Shown piece after piece: positions 1 to 9,161 of a stretch of 64,000 nucleotides of DNA (position 1 is its first letter; the number at the start of each line of letters is the position of its first letter). This stretch comes from Pluralibacter sp. UBA7423. Its GTDB lineage: Bacteria; Pseudomonadota; Gammaproteobacteria; Enterobacterales; Enterobacteriaceae. Both the position numbers and the translations under genes were made by a program. The stretch is taken from positions 1 to 64,000 of the forward strand of contig DKMD01000012.1 of assembly GCA_002470465.1 (NCBI GenBank). Reading direction: 5' to 3'. A model generated the notes under the pieces. The model saw nothing but the letters and a program-made list of their open reading frames with translations. It had not been told where the DNA came from and searched no databases.

Positions 1-40
1 CCTTAAGTGACCAGCATTAGGTTGCGAAACCTGCCTTTTT

Positions 41-97
41 TATTACCTGATGGCGCTGCGCTTATCAGGCCTACAAATCGGTAACCCCGTAGGCCCT
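41..97. repeat. REP-like palindromic repeat
   Basis: The stretch contains the typical enterobacterial REP core in which 'cctgatggcgctgcgc' is followed by 'ttatcaggcctac', and then a second half around 'ccccgtaggccctg'. It lies directly after the stop of the GntR gene, the usual place for such elements (3' ends of operons). The left 40 bases of the window hold no recognisable gene. Confidence 0.6.
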
Positions 98-98
98 G

Positions 99-812
99 TC
101 AGCCATTATTCACAATCACAATTCCGCCGTGATCGTACCGATAATGACAATGGGCATACTCCAGCGGCGTGCCGTCTTCCAGGTAGATAACCTGCTCCAC
201 TTCCAGCACCGGATCGCCCGCCTCGCAGACTAAATGCTGCTGCTCCAGCTCGCCGGGCTTGATGGCACGCACGACGCGATACGAACCCATAATTTTCAGC
301 CCAAGCGTTTCGACGTACTGAAATACCGAGCTTTCGAGATGGCTTTTGTTCAGGCCGGGCACCAGGCTGACGGGCATGACCGTCGCATCCAGCGACATGG
401 GCTCACCGTTCAGCAGGCGCAAACGAATGAAGTCGTACACCGGCGCATCGGCGTTAATCAGCAGCGAGCTCTGCTCTTTTTCCGTCGGGAAGCGCAGCTC
501 GAAGCGCACAACCTTGCTGCTGACCGTGCCCAGATGTTCCCAGGTTTTGGTGGCACCAAAATAGTCGCTGCCGGGCAGATCCCACTGCGAAAGCTGGAGG
601 AAGTTCTTGCGCACGAAGGTGCCCTGCCCCTGGCGAGTATAAATCAGCCCTTCAACAATCAGCTGGCGCATCGCCTGCTGAATGGTCATACGGCTGGTCT
701 GGAACTCTGCCGCGAGCGCAAACTGGTCGGGCAACGGGGCGCTCGCGGGATACCGCTGGCTGATAATGCGCTTCTTAATTTCCCGCGCGATAGTAAGGTA
801 TTTCGCCGCCAC
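99..812 (-). CDS. GntR family transcriptional regulator, HutC/UTRA type
   Basis: 237-aa regulator with an N-terminal GntR winged helix (about residues 1-70; the segment SRMTIQQAMRQLIVEGLIYT is the recognition helix region, followed by the wing RQGQGTFV) and a C-terminal UTRA effector-binding domain (about 90-232). The likely start is GTG at 812, preceded on the minus strand by AAGGACGGG. It is the last gene of a three-gene operon with a PTS permease and a 6-phospho-beta-glucosidase, 13 bases after the permease stop. By analogy with TreR/BglR-type UTRA regulators it probably represses the operon and is released by a phosphosugar; this is inference. A twin palindrome in front of the first gene is the probable target. 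Confidence 0.88.
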   Translation of the reverse strand: MAAKYLTIAREIKKRIISQRYPASAPLPDQFALAAEFQTSRMTIQQAMRQLIVEGLIYTRQGQGTFVRKNFLQLSQWDLPGSDYFGATKTWEHLGTVSSKVVRFELRFPTEKEQSSLLINADAPVYDFIRLRLLNGEPMSLDATVMPVSLVPGLNKSHLESSVFQYVETLGLKIMGSYRVVRAIKPGELEQQHLVCEAGDPVLEVEQVIYLEDGTPLEYAHCHYRYDHGGIVIVNNG

Positions 813-825
813 AGCCCGTCCTTAT

Positions 826-2145
826 TTATTCATTTACCCCGTTGTTTTTTAAGGCCACTCGCTCTGCAATCTTGAGGAAAGGCAGGTAGAAGAATACACC
901 AAAGACGATGATTATCAACTGAACCACCACGGCTCGCCAGTCCCCCGCGGTTGCCAGCCAGGCGCTTAAGACCGGCGGCGTGGTCCAGGGGATCATCACC
1001 ACGCAGCGGGACATTAATCCCAGCGTCGTACACAGCCAGGCAAAGAAAATGCCGATGGCGGGCAGCAGCACGAACGGAATCATCAGCGGAATATTAAACA
1101 CGATTGGCAGGCCGAAAATCACCGGCTCGTTGATATTGAACAGTCCGGGCGTGATCGCCAGACGCGCGACCTGTTTTGACGCCTTCTGGCGCGAAAACAG
1201 GAAGATGGCAATCAGCAGCGAAATCGTGCTGCCGGTGCCGCCAACCATACCGAACGTCGGCACGAAAATATTGTTGATGATGTGCGGAATCGGCTGTCCG
1301 GCGGCGTAGGCCAGCATATTCTCGTTGGTGTTGATCAGCAGGAAGGGTTCCAGAATCACGCTGTTCACCACCGCCTGATGAATACCCAGCGTAAACAAGA
1401 AGTTGCCGAAGCTGTAGATAAACAGCGTGCCCGGCAGGCTGGTATTGATAAGCCTGAGCGGCTGCTGAATCAGCGTGATAATCAGATGGATAAGATCGGT
1501 GTGCAGCAGGTTTTTCAGCAGCGCGGCGAAAACGGCAAACAGCGACAGCGTCAGAATTGTCGGCAGCAGCGACGAAAAAGACTGGCTGACCGCAGGAGGT
1601 ACGTTGGCCCCAAGGTTGATCTCCAGTCGCTTAAACTGGGCGATACGAATAAAAATCTCCGTCGCCAGCAGGCCAATAATGACGCCGGCGAAGATGCCGG
1701 TAGTGCCGATATTGGCAAACGTCAGCACCGACGTCAGGCTCACCGTTGCCTTACCGCCGACGGGCACCAAATCGACCTGCATCGGCATCATAATAATGAA
1801 GCTGCACAGCGCGATGACCACCGCTGAAACCGGGTTACCAAAGTTTTTATTGCGCGCCAACGACCATGCGATCATCGGGGCAATCAGCAACGCGGCAATA
1901 TTCAGCGTCCCGTTGATGATCGCATCGCCCCACACTTTAAATCGCACCAGGGTTTCGCCCTCAAATACCCAGGGAAACACCACGTTGTTCACCAACACCG
2001 CGAGCCCTGCCAGGATAAAAATCGGCATGATCCCGGCGAACGCGTCACGCAGCGAACGCAGATGAACCTGATTGGCGATACGCGCCGAAAACTCCACGAA
2101 GCGATCGGTAAAAGACTGCATACTGGTTGATACGTTATCAGACAT
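826..2145 (-). CDS. PTS lactose/cellobiose family EIIC permease
   Basis: About 439 aa, mostly hydrophobic, with roughly ten membrane segments and the signature INEPVIFGLP of the CelB/ChbC-type EIIC family; length is normal for that family. It moves a beta-glucoside across the inner membrane while it is phosphorylated. I chose ATG at 2145 (MSDNV); a GTG six bases upstream is possible, and an AAAGG ribosome site sits at a good distance from either. No EIIA or EIIB gene is present in the operon, so phosphoryl transfer must come from components encoded elsewhere (for example chbB/chbA-like proteins). It lies between the glucosidase and the regulator and is very probably cotranscribed with both. 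Confidence 0.9.
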   Translation of the reverse strand: MSDNVSTSMQSFTDRFVEFSARIANQVHLRSLRDAFAGIMPIFILAGLAVLVNNVVFPWVFEGETLVRFKVWGDAIINGTLNIAALLIAPMIAWSLARNKNFGNPVSAVVIALCSFIIMMPMQVDLVPVGGKATVSLTSVLTFANIGTTGIFAGVIIGLLATEIFIRIAQFKRLEINLGANVPPAVSQSFSSLLPTILTLSLFAVFAALLKNLLHTDLIHLIITLIQQPLRLINTSLPGTLFIYSFGNFLFTLGIHQAVVNSVILEPFLLINTNENMLAYAAGQPIPHIINNIFVPTFGMVGGTGSTISLLIAIFLFSRQKASKQVARLAITPGLFNINEPVIFGLPIVFNIPLMIPFVLLPAIGIFFAWLCTTLGLMSRCVVMIPWTTPPVLSAWLATAGDWRAVVVQLIIIVFGVFFYLPFLKIAERVALKNNGVNE

Positions 2146-2193
2146 TGGCACAGACCTTTTGTTGACTCACTCGTAACCCGGTTTGCACAGCGC

Positions 2194-3567
2194 TTACATC
2201 TCTTCGCCGTTCGAACGGATCGCCTGTTTTAACCACGCGTAGCTTTTCTTCGGCACACGCTTCAGATCTTTCAGATCGTGATTTTCGCGGTTGACGTAAA
2301 CCACGCCATAGCGCTTACGCATGTCACCCTGGGAGCTCAGAATGTCGATAAGCCCCCAGCCGAGATAGCCAATGACGTCCGCACCGTCCTCAAATATCGC
2401 TTCTTTCATGGCGTTGATATGGTCGCGGTGATAGGCGATACGGTAGTCATCGGCAATCATGTTTTCCCCATCCCACTCTTCAATCACGCCGATGCCGTTT
2501 TCAATCGGGAAGACCGGCATGCGCCAGTTGTTGTAGTACTGGGTGATGATGGTGCGAAAACCGAGCGGATCAATCTGCCAGTTCCATTCGGTGGCCTTCA
2601 GGTACGGGTTGTTCTTATCGCCGTATTTCAGGTAGTAATTGACCTCGGTGCCTTCCGGAATCGGGTCGGTATCAAGCGTACGGCTGGCGTAATAGCTGAA
2701 CGCCATGTAGTCATTTTTGTTGCGGTTAATCAGCGCCAGGTCTTCTTCGCGATAGATGTCTTCGAAGCCTTCACGCTTCACCACCGCCATCACTTCAGGG
2801 CTGTAGCCCTGGCCCGCGTAGACGCGCAGCAGGTTCTGGTTGAGGAATTCATCATGCTGCTGGGCACAAAAGATATCGCGCGGTTTGCAGGTCGCCGGAT
2901 AGATCAGCTGGTGTGCCAGCATGCCGCCCATCAGCTTGCCCGGTTTGGTTTCGTGCAGGTACGCCGTCAGCTTCACGTGCGCAACCATGGTGTGATGCTG
3001 GATTTCATACAGCTCGCGGAGCGTTTCCTCACCGCGCATATAGCCTGAAATCCGGAAGGCGATCGGCATATGGAAAATATTCTGCTCGTTAAAGGTGAGC
3101 CAGTACTTCACCTTGTCGCCGTAGCAGTCGATCATCTTTTGCCCGTAGCGAACAAAGGCGTCCATCACCCGGCGATCGTTAAAACCGTTGTACTCTTCGG
3201 CCAGCGCCAGCGGCATGTCGAAATGGTAGAGGCAAATCATCGGCTCGATGCCGCGGGCAATCAGGCCGTCGATAAAGCGGTGATAAAAGTCGATGCCTTC
3301 CTGATTAAACTCACCGTCGCCCATCGGGCAAACTCGGCTCCAGGCTATCTGAAAGCGGTAGCAGTTCATGCCCAGATCCTGCATTAAATCAAAATCTTCC
3401 TCGAAGCGGTGGTAAGAATCCGTTGCCACTTTCCAGTCAGAGGCAAATTCACTCGGCTCACGAATGTCATAGACCGATTTGCCCTTCCCTCCTTCGTTCC
3501 ATGCGCCTTCGGTCTGCATGCTGGATACCGAGTTGCCCCATAAAAAATCCTTCGGCAGTGTTTTCAT
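2194..3567 (-). CDS. 6-phospho-beta-glucosidase, glycoside hydrolase family 1
   Basis: 457-aa cytoplasmic GH1 enzyme (family usual 450-480). Visible catalytic features are the acid/base glutamate in WLTFNEQN (about residue 174) and the nucleophile in PIENGIG (about 366; most members have TENG). The N-terminal PKDFLWGNSVSSMQTEG strand is typical. It should hydrolyse the phosphorylated beta-glucoside delivered by the downstream EIIC, giving glucose-6-phosphate and the aglycone or sugar. First gene of the operon; two adjacent ATGs (3570 and 3567) are possible starts. The twin operator ATGACTAGTCAT lies 17-50 bases upstream, so the gene is probably induced by its own substrate. Confidence 0.92.
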   Translation of the reverse strand: MKTLPKDFLWGNSVSSMQTEGAWNEGGKGKSVYDIREPSEFASDWKVATDSYHRFEEDFDLMQDLGMNCYRFQIAWSRVCPMGDGEFNQEGIDFYHRFIDGLIARGIEPMICLYHFDMPLALAEEYNGFNDRRVMDAFVRYGQKMIDCYGDKVKYWLTFNEQNIFHMPIAFRISGYMRGEETLRELYEIQHHTMVAHVKLTAYLHETKPGKLMGGMLAHQLIYPATCKPRDIFCAQQHDEFLNQNLLRVYAGQGYSPEVMAVVKREGFEDIYREEDLALINRNKNDYMAFSYYASRTLDTDPIPEGTEVNYYLKYGDKNNPYLKATEWNWQIDPLGFRTIITQYYNNWRMPVFPIENGIGVIEEWDGENMIADDYRIAYHRDHINAMKEAIFEDGADVIGYLGWGLIDILSSQGDMRKRYGVVYVNRENHDLKDLKRVPKKSYAWLKQAIRSNGEEM

Positions 3568-3584
3568 CATCGCTCCCCGCTTAT

Positions 3585-3617
3585 ATGACTAGTCATTTAA
3601 ATTTCATGACTAGTCAT
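3585..3617 (-). promoter_or_regulatory. Twin palindromic operator of the beta-glucoside operon
   Basis: Two identical perfect 12-bp palindromes, ATGACTAGTCAT, at 3585-3596 and 3606-3617, with centres 21 bp apart (two helical turns). They lie immediately upstream of the glucosidase start. UTRA-type GntR regulators usually bind short palindromes of this shape as dimers, and spacing by whole turns suggests cooperative binding of two dimers. The assignment to the GntR protein of the same operon is inference. Confidence 0.75.
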
Positions 3618-3691
3618 ATAGAGCGAAATGACAAATCAGGCAAAAAGGTTGTGCTGTTTTTGTGAGCAGGGCTGGAAAACGGGCGTAAAAA

Positions 3692-3723
3692 AGCCGGATG
3701 GCGCTGACGCGTATCCGGCCTGT
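3692..3723. repeat. REP-like palindrome
   Basis: A GCCGGATGGCGCTGACGC...ATCCGGCC hairpin in the space between the reductase 3' end and the glucosidase promoter. It is typical of enterobacterial REP/BIME units and of no individual significance. Confidence 0.55.
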
Positions 3724-3783
3724 GAATGTTCGAACCTGGGGTTTCCGGAACGGGCAAGCAATTGCCGTCCGGCAACAGAGAGG

Positions 3784-4821
3784 TTAGCCTTTCAACTGAT
3801 TACGGCGGTACTCCCCTTGCCGCTCCAGCATCCAGCCCGGATATTCACGCGGCAGTGCGCTGACCGTATCCAGCTGCTTCAGCTCGCTTTCCGTCAGGCG
3901 AATCTCCGTCGCGGCAATGTTATCCGCCAGCTGGTCCGGGCGTTTAGCGCCGACGATCACGCTGCTGACCACCGGCTGATGCAGCAGCCACGCCAGCGCG
4001 ATTTGCGCCACCGACACGCCTTTACCTTCGGCGATATTGCGCATCACATCGATGCAGTCGAAGCCGCGCGCTTTGTCCACCGGCGGGAAGTCAAACTCCA
4101 GCCGACGTCCGCCCGCTTCATTTTGCCCGTCGCGACCGTATTTGCCGCTGAGGAATCCGCCCGCCAGCGGACTCCAGACCATCAATCCGACGCCTTCACT
4201 CTGCATCATCGGCACCAGTTCACGTTCAAGATCGCGCCCGGCAATGGTGTAATAGGCCTGCAACGAGGCAAAGCGCGACAGACCAAGCCTGTCGGAAATC
4301 CCCAGCGCCTTCATGATTTGCCACGCCGACCAGTTCGACACGCCGATGTAGCGCACGTGACCGTGCTGCACAAGGTTGTCCAGCGCGTAGAGCGTTTCTT
4401 CTATCGGCGTGGCCGGGTCAAAACCATGCAGCTGATAGAGATCGATATGATCGAGCTGCATGCGGCGCAGGCTCTCTTTTACGCTATTGATGATGTGATA
4501 GCGCGAGCTGCCACGGGAGTTCACGCCCGCCGTGCCGGTTTCGCCAAACACCTTCGTTGCCACAACGACGTTTTCACGCGGCACCTTCAGGTTCTTCAGC
4601 GCCTGGCCGGTTATCTCTTCCGAACGCCCTTCCGAATAGACGTTGGCGGTGTCGATAAAGTTGATGCCTGCATCCAGCGCGCTGCCCACCAGCCGCTCGG
4701 CGTCGGCCTGCTGCAGCTGGCCGATTTTGCCCCACATGCCGCCTTCGCCGCCGAACGTCATGGTGCCAAGGCACAGTTCAGAGACAAACAAACCGGTATT
4801 GCCTAATTTCTGGTAACGCAT
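3784..4821 (-). CDS. Aldo/keto reductase
   Basis: 345-aa NADPH-dependent aldo/keto reductase with a TIM-barrel fold. The catalytic tetrad is visible: Asp and Tyr in IDTANVYSEG (residues about 56-61), Lys in VATKVFG (about 88) and His in LYQLHGFD (about 127). The cofactor motif VGAKRPDQLADN lies near the C-terminus. ATG at 4821 follows a strong GAGGAGAG ribosome site. It stands alone between the glucoside and efflux operons, on the same strand. It resembles the YajO/YghZ-like broad-substrate reductases; the natural substrate cannot be told from sequence. Confidence 0.88.
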   Translation of the reverse strand: MRYQKLGNTGLFVSELCLGTMTFGGEGGMWGKIGQLQQADAERLVGSALDAGINFIDTANVYSEGRSEEITGQALKNLKVPRENVVVATKVFGETGTAGVNSRGSSRYHIINSVKESLRRMQLDHIDLYQLHGFDPATPIEETLYALDNLVQHGHVRYIGVSNWSAWQIMKALGISDRLGLSRFASLQAYYTIAGRDLERELVPMMQSEGVGLMVWSPLAGGFLSGKYGRDGQNEAGGRRLEFDFPPVDKARGFDCIDVMRNIAEGKGVSVAQIALAWLLHQPVVSSVIVGAKRPDQLADNIAATEIRLTESELKQLDTVSALPREYPGWMLERQGEYRRNQLKG

Positions 4822-4928
4822 AGCTCTCTCCTCAAGGGATGTCGTGGTGAGTGTTCAATAGTTATAGCGACACTCCTGCGTTTACGAATGGGGCGATCCT
4901 GCGCATTTCTTGCCCAATTCTCCAAACC

Positions 4929-6446
4929 TTATCCACGTGGCGCATCGCCGAAAACGGAATACTCCGGCAGTTGTACGTTCTGGTAGGTTTCCCAGCCGCC
5001 GCCGAGCGCTTTGTACAGCGCCACAAGATCGATCCGGCTTTGCACCTGCGCCTGGGCATGCTGCTGTTCGGCCTGCGCCAGCTGGCGCTGCGCATCCAGT
5101 ACGTCGATAAACGTCGCCAGCCCCTGTTTGTAGCTGGAGTTCGCCAGATCGAAGGCGTTTTGCAGCGCATCGATAGTGTGTTGCAGCGCCTGCTCCTGCT
5201 TCTGATCGCTGCGGTAGCTGACCAGCGAATTCTCCACATCCCCCAGCGCCGTCAGCACCGTCTGCCGGTACTGAAGTACCTGAGCGCCCTGCTGCGCCCG
5301 GGCCAGCTTGACGCTCGACACCAGCCGACCCCCCTGGAAAATCGGGATCGAAATCTGCGGACCCACGCTGTAGAAATGGCTGCTCCAGTCGGTCAGCCAG
5401 TTAGTTTCGGTATTACGCAGGCCAAACTGCCCATTGAGCGTCAGGCTCGGGAACAGCTCCGCCACGGAGACGCCGATTTGTGCCGTGGCGGCGTGCAGAT
5501 TGGCTTCGGCTTCGCGCACGTCCGGCCTGCGACGGGCAAGCGTCGAAGGAATACCGGTCTGCACCACGTCCGGGAGTTTGGGGAGCGGCTGCGGCGAACT
5601 CAGTTCGCCGTCCAGCGCCCCCGGCGGTTTGCCAAGCAGAATAGCCAGCGCGTTCATCGCCTGCCGTTCCTGTGCTTCATACTGCGGCAGCTGGGCCTGG
5701 AGCGTCCCCAACTGCGCACGCGCATTTTCCACGTCCATCTGCGGAGAGAGCCCGCCCTTCTGGCGGCTGTCGGTCAACTCAAGCGTTTCCTGCGCGCTGG
5801 CAATCTGCGTGTTCATGGTCGCCATAATGCTTTGCGTGCCGCGCAGCTGTAGCCAGGCTCGGGCAACTTCCGCCTCCAGCGACACCAGCGCATCGTTGCG
5901 CTGCTCAATCGCCGCCTGCTGCTGCGCCTGCGCCGCTTCCACCTGACGCCGCACCTTACCCCACAAATCCAGCTCCCACTGGGCGTCAAAGCTGCCCTGA
6001 TAGAGATGAATCGGCTCGGTCAACGGCTGAAGTGCACCTTTTAAATTCGGATCTACGTTGTCTATCTGGTCATACACGCCCTGAGAGTTCAGCTCACCTT
6101 TAACCCCGAGCTGCTGACGCGTCGCCTGTAAATTACCGTTCACCGAAGGGAAGAACGCGCCGTTAGCCTGATTCAGCTGTTCGCGCGCCCCGGCGATGCG
6201 CAGCGCGGTTTGCTGAAGCGAGAGGTTGCCGATAATGGCCCTCTCGATGAGGCTGTTAAGCTCTGCGGAATTAAACGACGTCCACCAGCGGGTGTTTACC
6301 GCCTGGGTGGCCGTTTGTGAGCGCGCGGATTTATCACCCGGATCGTTCCAGTGAGACGGCGTTATGGGCTGTGCGGGCTGATAATCTGGCCCGACGGCGC
6401 AGCCTGCCAGCAGAGCGGTCAGAGTAAGAATTAAACTTCGGTGCAT
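4929..6446 (-). CDS. Outer membrane efflux lipoprotein, NodT/OprM family
   Basis: 505-aa outer membrane factor. A lipoprotein signal peptide ends in the lipobox LLAGC (Cys about residue 15), followed by AVGPDYQ, a common NodT-family start. Two long repeated coiled-coil/beta modules follow, with the usual TRWWTSF and ARRRPDVREAE segments. The start is ATG at 6446, giving a proper signal peptide; upstream in-frame codons would add 23 residues before it and destroy the signal. It directly follows the EmrB-type gene (2-base gap), so the three genes encode a full tripartite pump that need not use TolC. Confidence 0.9.
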   Translation of the reverse strand: MHRSLILTLTALLAGCAVGPDYQPAQPITPSHWNDPGDKSARSQTATQAVNTRWWTSFNSAELNSLIERAIIGNLSLQQTALRIAGAREQLNQANGAFFPSVNGNLQATRQQLGVKGELNSQGVYDQIDNVDPNLKGALQPLTEPIHLYQGSFDAQWELDLWGKVRRQVEAAQAQQQAAIEQRNDALVSLEAEVARAWLQLRGTQSIMATMNTQIASAQETLELTDSRQKGGLSPQMDVENARAQLGTLQAQLPQYEAQERQAMNALAILLGKPPGALDGELSSPQPLPKLPDVVQTGIPSTLARRRPDVREAEANLHAATAQIGVSVAELFPSLTLNGQFGLRNTETNWLTDWSSHFYSVGPQISIPIFQGGRLVSSVKLARAQQGAQVLQYRQTVLTALGDVENSLVSYRSDQKQEQALQHTIDALQNAFDLANSSYKQGLATFIDVLDAQRQLAQAEQQHAQAQVQSRIDLVALYKALGGGWETYQNVQLPEYSVFGDAPRG

Positions 6447-6448
6447 CG

Positions 6449-8020
6449 TCAGTGTGCTCCTGCGCTGCCTTCGCTTTTGATCGGCGAAAGCAGTAAACAA
6501 AACGGGATCAGGCAAAGCGCGACCACGCTCAGAATGGTAAAAACATCAACATAGGCGAGAAAACGCGACTGGGCGATCAGCTCTTTATACAGCTGTCCAC
6601 CGGCCAGGCTCAGCGGATCGCCCACCTGGGTGGTGAAATTGCGGATCGCCTGTGCCACCTCTTTGAGCGTGAGCTGGAAGGATTCGTCGAAAGGCGTGGC
6701 GTTGTAGGCCAGATAAGCGCTATGGGTCTGCGCCCGCTCGGTGATCGCCGCCGTAGAGAGCGAAATGCCTACCGATCCGGCGACGTTACGGAACATGGTA
6801 AACAGCGCCGAGGCGTCCGCATTCAGGCGGCGGGGAATCGACACAAACGCAATGGTCGTGAGCGGCACAAACAGGAAGCCCAGCCCCAGCGACTGCGCGC
6901 AGCGGAAGAGCATCAGCGTTTCAAAATCCATAGCGGGCGTCAGGTTTCGCGACCAGAAAAACGACGCCGCCAGCAGCGTGAAGCCAAAAGCGATGATCCA
7001 GCGCGTTTGCACCACCGGCATCAGCTTCAACACCAGTGGAATAGTCAACACGATCAGCACGGCTCCCGGCGACATCACCAGCCCGGACCAGGTGGCGGTA
7101 TAGCCCAAATCCTGCTGGGCCAGTTGGGGAATGACGACCGAGCTGCCGTAAAGGATCATCGCCATTCCGGCCATCAGCAGGCAGGAAACGGCAAAGTTAC
7201 GATCTGCCATGCAGCGTAAATCCACCACCGGCTTGCGGGCGTAAATAAGCCAGTATATGGCTCCGACGATGCCAATGATTGTCAGCACCGCAAAGGTGAT
7301 GATGAAGTTAGAGTGGAACCAGTCATCGTCTTCACCGCGGTCCAGCATTACCTGCAAACAACCCAGTCCCAGCGCAATCAGGCCAATGCCCGTCCAGTCG
7401 ATGCTCGCCTTGCCTTCGGCCTTTTTCTCCCACGGCGGATCTTCGAGCAGCTGATACACCGCCAGCACCGTCAGGATACCCACCGGTATATTGATAAAGA
7501 ACACCCAGCGCCACGAGTAGCTGTCGGTGATCCAGCCGCCAAGCGTCGGACCCATTACCGGAGCCACGATAATGGCGATGGACGAAAGGCCAAACGCCTT
7601 ACCGCGATCTTCGGGTTTGAAGTAATCGAGCAAAACGGACTGTTGGGTCGGCTGCAGACCGCCGCCAAAAAAGCCCTGCATCACGCGAAAGAGGATGATT
7701 TGCCACAGTTCGGTGGCAATACCGCAGAGAAAGGAGCAAATGGTGAACATCACGATGCAGATGATGAAGAACTGTTTGCGCCCGAGCAGGCGGCTCAGGA
7801 AGGCGGAAATCGGCAGCACTATCCCGTTCGCCACCAGGTAGCTGGTCAGCACCCAGGTGGATTCGTCATAGCTTGCGGAGAGCGATCCGGCTACGTGCGG
7901 CAGCGCCACGTTGACGATGGTGGTGTCGAGGATCTCCATAAACACCGCAAGGGTGACGACAATCGCCACCGCCCACGGGTTACTGGCCGGACGCCAGTTT
8001 TCATGGCTGGCGTCGGTCAT
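6449..8020 (-). CDS. DHA2 family (EmrB-like) multidrug efflux transporter
   Basis: 523-aa inner membrane antiporter of the major facilitator superfamily with 14 predicted membrane segments, in line with EmrB (512 aa). The conserved motif C of antiporters is visible as APVMGPTLGGWITD, and the first helix carries MEILDTTIVNVALPH, diagnostic for DHA2. The start ATG overlaps the stop of the EmrA-type gene (ATGA), meaning translational coupling. It should export hydrophobic drugs or weak acids using the proton gradient. The substrate is unknown; the family assignment is firm, while an emrB symbol would suggest orthology I cannot support. Confidence 0.92.
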   Translation of the reverse strand: MTDASHENWRPASNPWAVAIVVTLAVFMEILDTTIVNVALPHVAGSLSASYDESTWVLTSYLVANGIVLPISAFLSRLLGRKQFFIICIVMFTICSFLCGIATELWQIILFRVMQGFFGGGLQPTQQSVLLDYFKPEDRGKAFGLSSIAIIVAPVMGPTLGGWITDSYSWRWVFFINIPVGILTVLAVYQLLEDPPWEKKAEGKASIDWTGIGLIALGLGCLQVMLDRGEDDDWFHSNFIITFAVLTIIGIVGAIYWLIYARKPVVDLRCMADRNFAVSCLLMAGMAMILYGSSVVIPQLAQQDLGYTATWSGLVMSPGAVLIVLTIPLVLKLMPVVQTRWIIAFGFTLLAASFFWSRNLTPAMDFETLMLFRCAQSLGLGFLFVPLTTIAFVSIPRRLNADASALFTMFRNVAGSVGISLSTAAITERAQTHSAYLAYNATPFDESFQLTLKEVAQAIRNFTTQVGDPLSLAGGQLYKELIAQSRFLAYVDVFTILSVVALCLIPFCLLLSPIKSEGSAGAH

Positions 8021-9111
8021 TCCACGGTGACCTTCGGTTCAACCGACAGACCCAGCGGCAGCGGATGGTTCGCATCAAGCCCTTTATCAATCACGATTTT
8101 GACCGGTACGCGCTGAACAATTTTCACATAGTTGCCCGTGGCGTTTTCCGCCGGGAACGCGGAAAACTTCGCGCCACTGCCCTGCTGGATGCTGTCGACG
8201 TGTCCTTCAAGTTTCATGTCCGGCCATGCGTCCACCGAGACGCTCACCTTATTCCCGGGCTTCATTCGCTCAAGCTGCGACTCTTTAAAGTTGGCGGTAA
8301 CCCACACGTCCGCCGACACCAGCGAAAACAGCGCCGTCCCTGCCTGCACCAGCGTGCCGGTCTGGACGTTACGCTTAGTGACGAAGCCATCAAACGGCGC
8401 ACGCACTTCGGTATAAGAGAGATTCAGCTCGGCGGTTTCGAGCTGTGCTTTGGCCTGATCGACCTGCCGGGCACGCGCCTCAACGTTCGTTTCCTGCTGA
8501 CGAATCTGTAACTGTATCTGGTCGGCCACCTCCAGCTGCGCTTTGGCGCTGGCCAGTCCCGCCTGGGCGCTGCGCAGTTGCGCGTTGGCCGAATCAATAT
8601 TTTGTTGAGTGGTGGCACGCGGATCCACGCCGCGCTGCCGACGATACGCCGCTTCGGCATTCGCCAGATCGGCCTGCGCTTTCAGCACGTTGGCACGGGC
8701 TTCGTCACGCTGGGCGGGATATTGTACTTTGGAGAGATCGAGCTGCGCCTGCGCCTGATGCCACTGCGCCTCTGCCAGCCCCAGCTGCGCCTTGGCCTGA
8801 TCGCGCTGGGCGGCGTTATCGCGGGGATCGATAACCACCAGTAAATCCCCCTGCTTCACCCGCTGGTTATCCGTCACCTTCAGCTCTGTGACGTAACCTG
8901 CCGCTTTCGGGGCAATCGTGACGGCGTTTCCGTCGGTAAAGGCATCGTCGGTGGTTTCTTCGTTGCGGGTCAGGAACCACCAGATGAAGGCGATAACCAG
9001 CATGACCACCACCACGATCCCGAGAATGATTAGCGGCTTTTTACCCGGACGCTTGCGCGTTTCTGCGTCATTGTTTTGTTCATTTTCTGAAGAAGAATTC
9101 GTCTCTGCCAT
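8017..9111 (-). CDS. EmrA/HlyD family periplasmic adaptor
   Basis: 364-aa membrane fusion protein. One N-terminal membrane helix (about residues 26-48, LIILGIVVVVMLVIAFIWWF) is followed by a split biotinyl-lipoyl domain, a long alpha-hairpin rich in Ala/Gln/Lys (about 100-230) and a beta-barrel. EmrA is about 390 aa. ATG at 9111 is preferred over an upstream TTG. It is the first gene of the operon adaptor-transporter-channel and links the inner membrane transporter to the outer membrane lipoprotein. No MarR/EmrR-type regulator adjoins it; an inverted repeat 20 bases upstream may be its operator. Confidence 0.9.
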   Translation of the reverse strand: MAETNSSSENEQNNDAETRKRPGKKPLIILGIVVVVMLVIAFIWWFLTRNEETTDDAFTDGNAVTIAPKAAGYVTELKVTDNQRVKQGDLLVVIDPRDNAAQRDQAKAQLGLAEAQWHQAQAQLDLSKVQYPAQRDEARANVLKAQADLANAEAAYRRQRGVDPRATTQQNIDSANAQLRSAQAGLASAKAQLEVADQIQLQIRQQETNVEARARQVDQAKAQLETAELNLSYTEVRAPFDGFVTKRNVQTGTLVQAGTALFSLVSADVWVTANFKESQLERMKPGNKVSVSVDAWPDMKLEGHVDSIQQGSGAKFSAFPAENATGNYVKIVQRVPVKIVIDKGLDANHPLPLGLSVEPKVTVE

Positions 9112-9130
9112 AGCCTGCAACGGTCCTGTA

Positions 9131-9161
9131 AGTAAACGGCGTCACCATTTCGCCGTTTACT
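9131..9161 (-). promoter_or_regulatory. Inverted repeat in front of the efflux operon (candidate operator)
   Basis: Perfect 11-bp inverted repeat AGTAAACGGCG-N9-CGCCGTTTACT, 20 bases upstream of the adaptor start. The right arm is itself part of a second palindrome, CGTTTA-C-TAAACG (9155-9167). No T-run follows on either strand, so a terminator is unlikely. Overlapping palindromes at this place suggest a binding site for a dimeric repressor. Which protein binds is unknown. Confidence 0.45.

Noticed and set aside
3628..4806. 392-codon open frame on the plus strand
   Set aside because: Antisense to the aldo/keto reductase, whose catalytic tetrad and ribosome site are clear; the translation is Arg/His-rich and has no domain.
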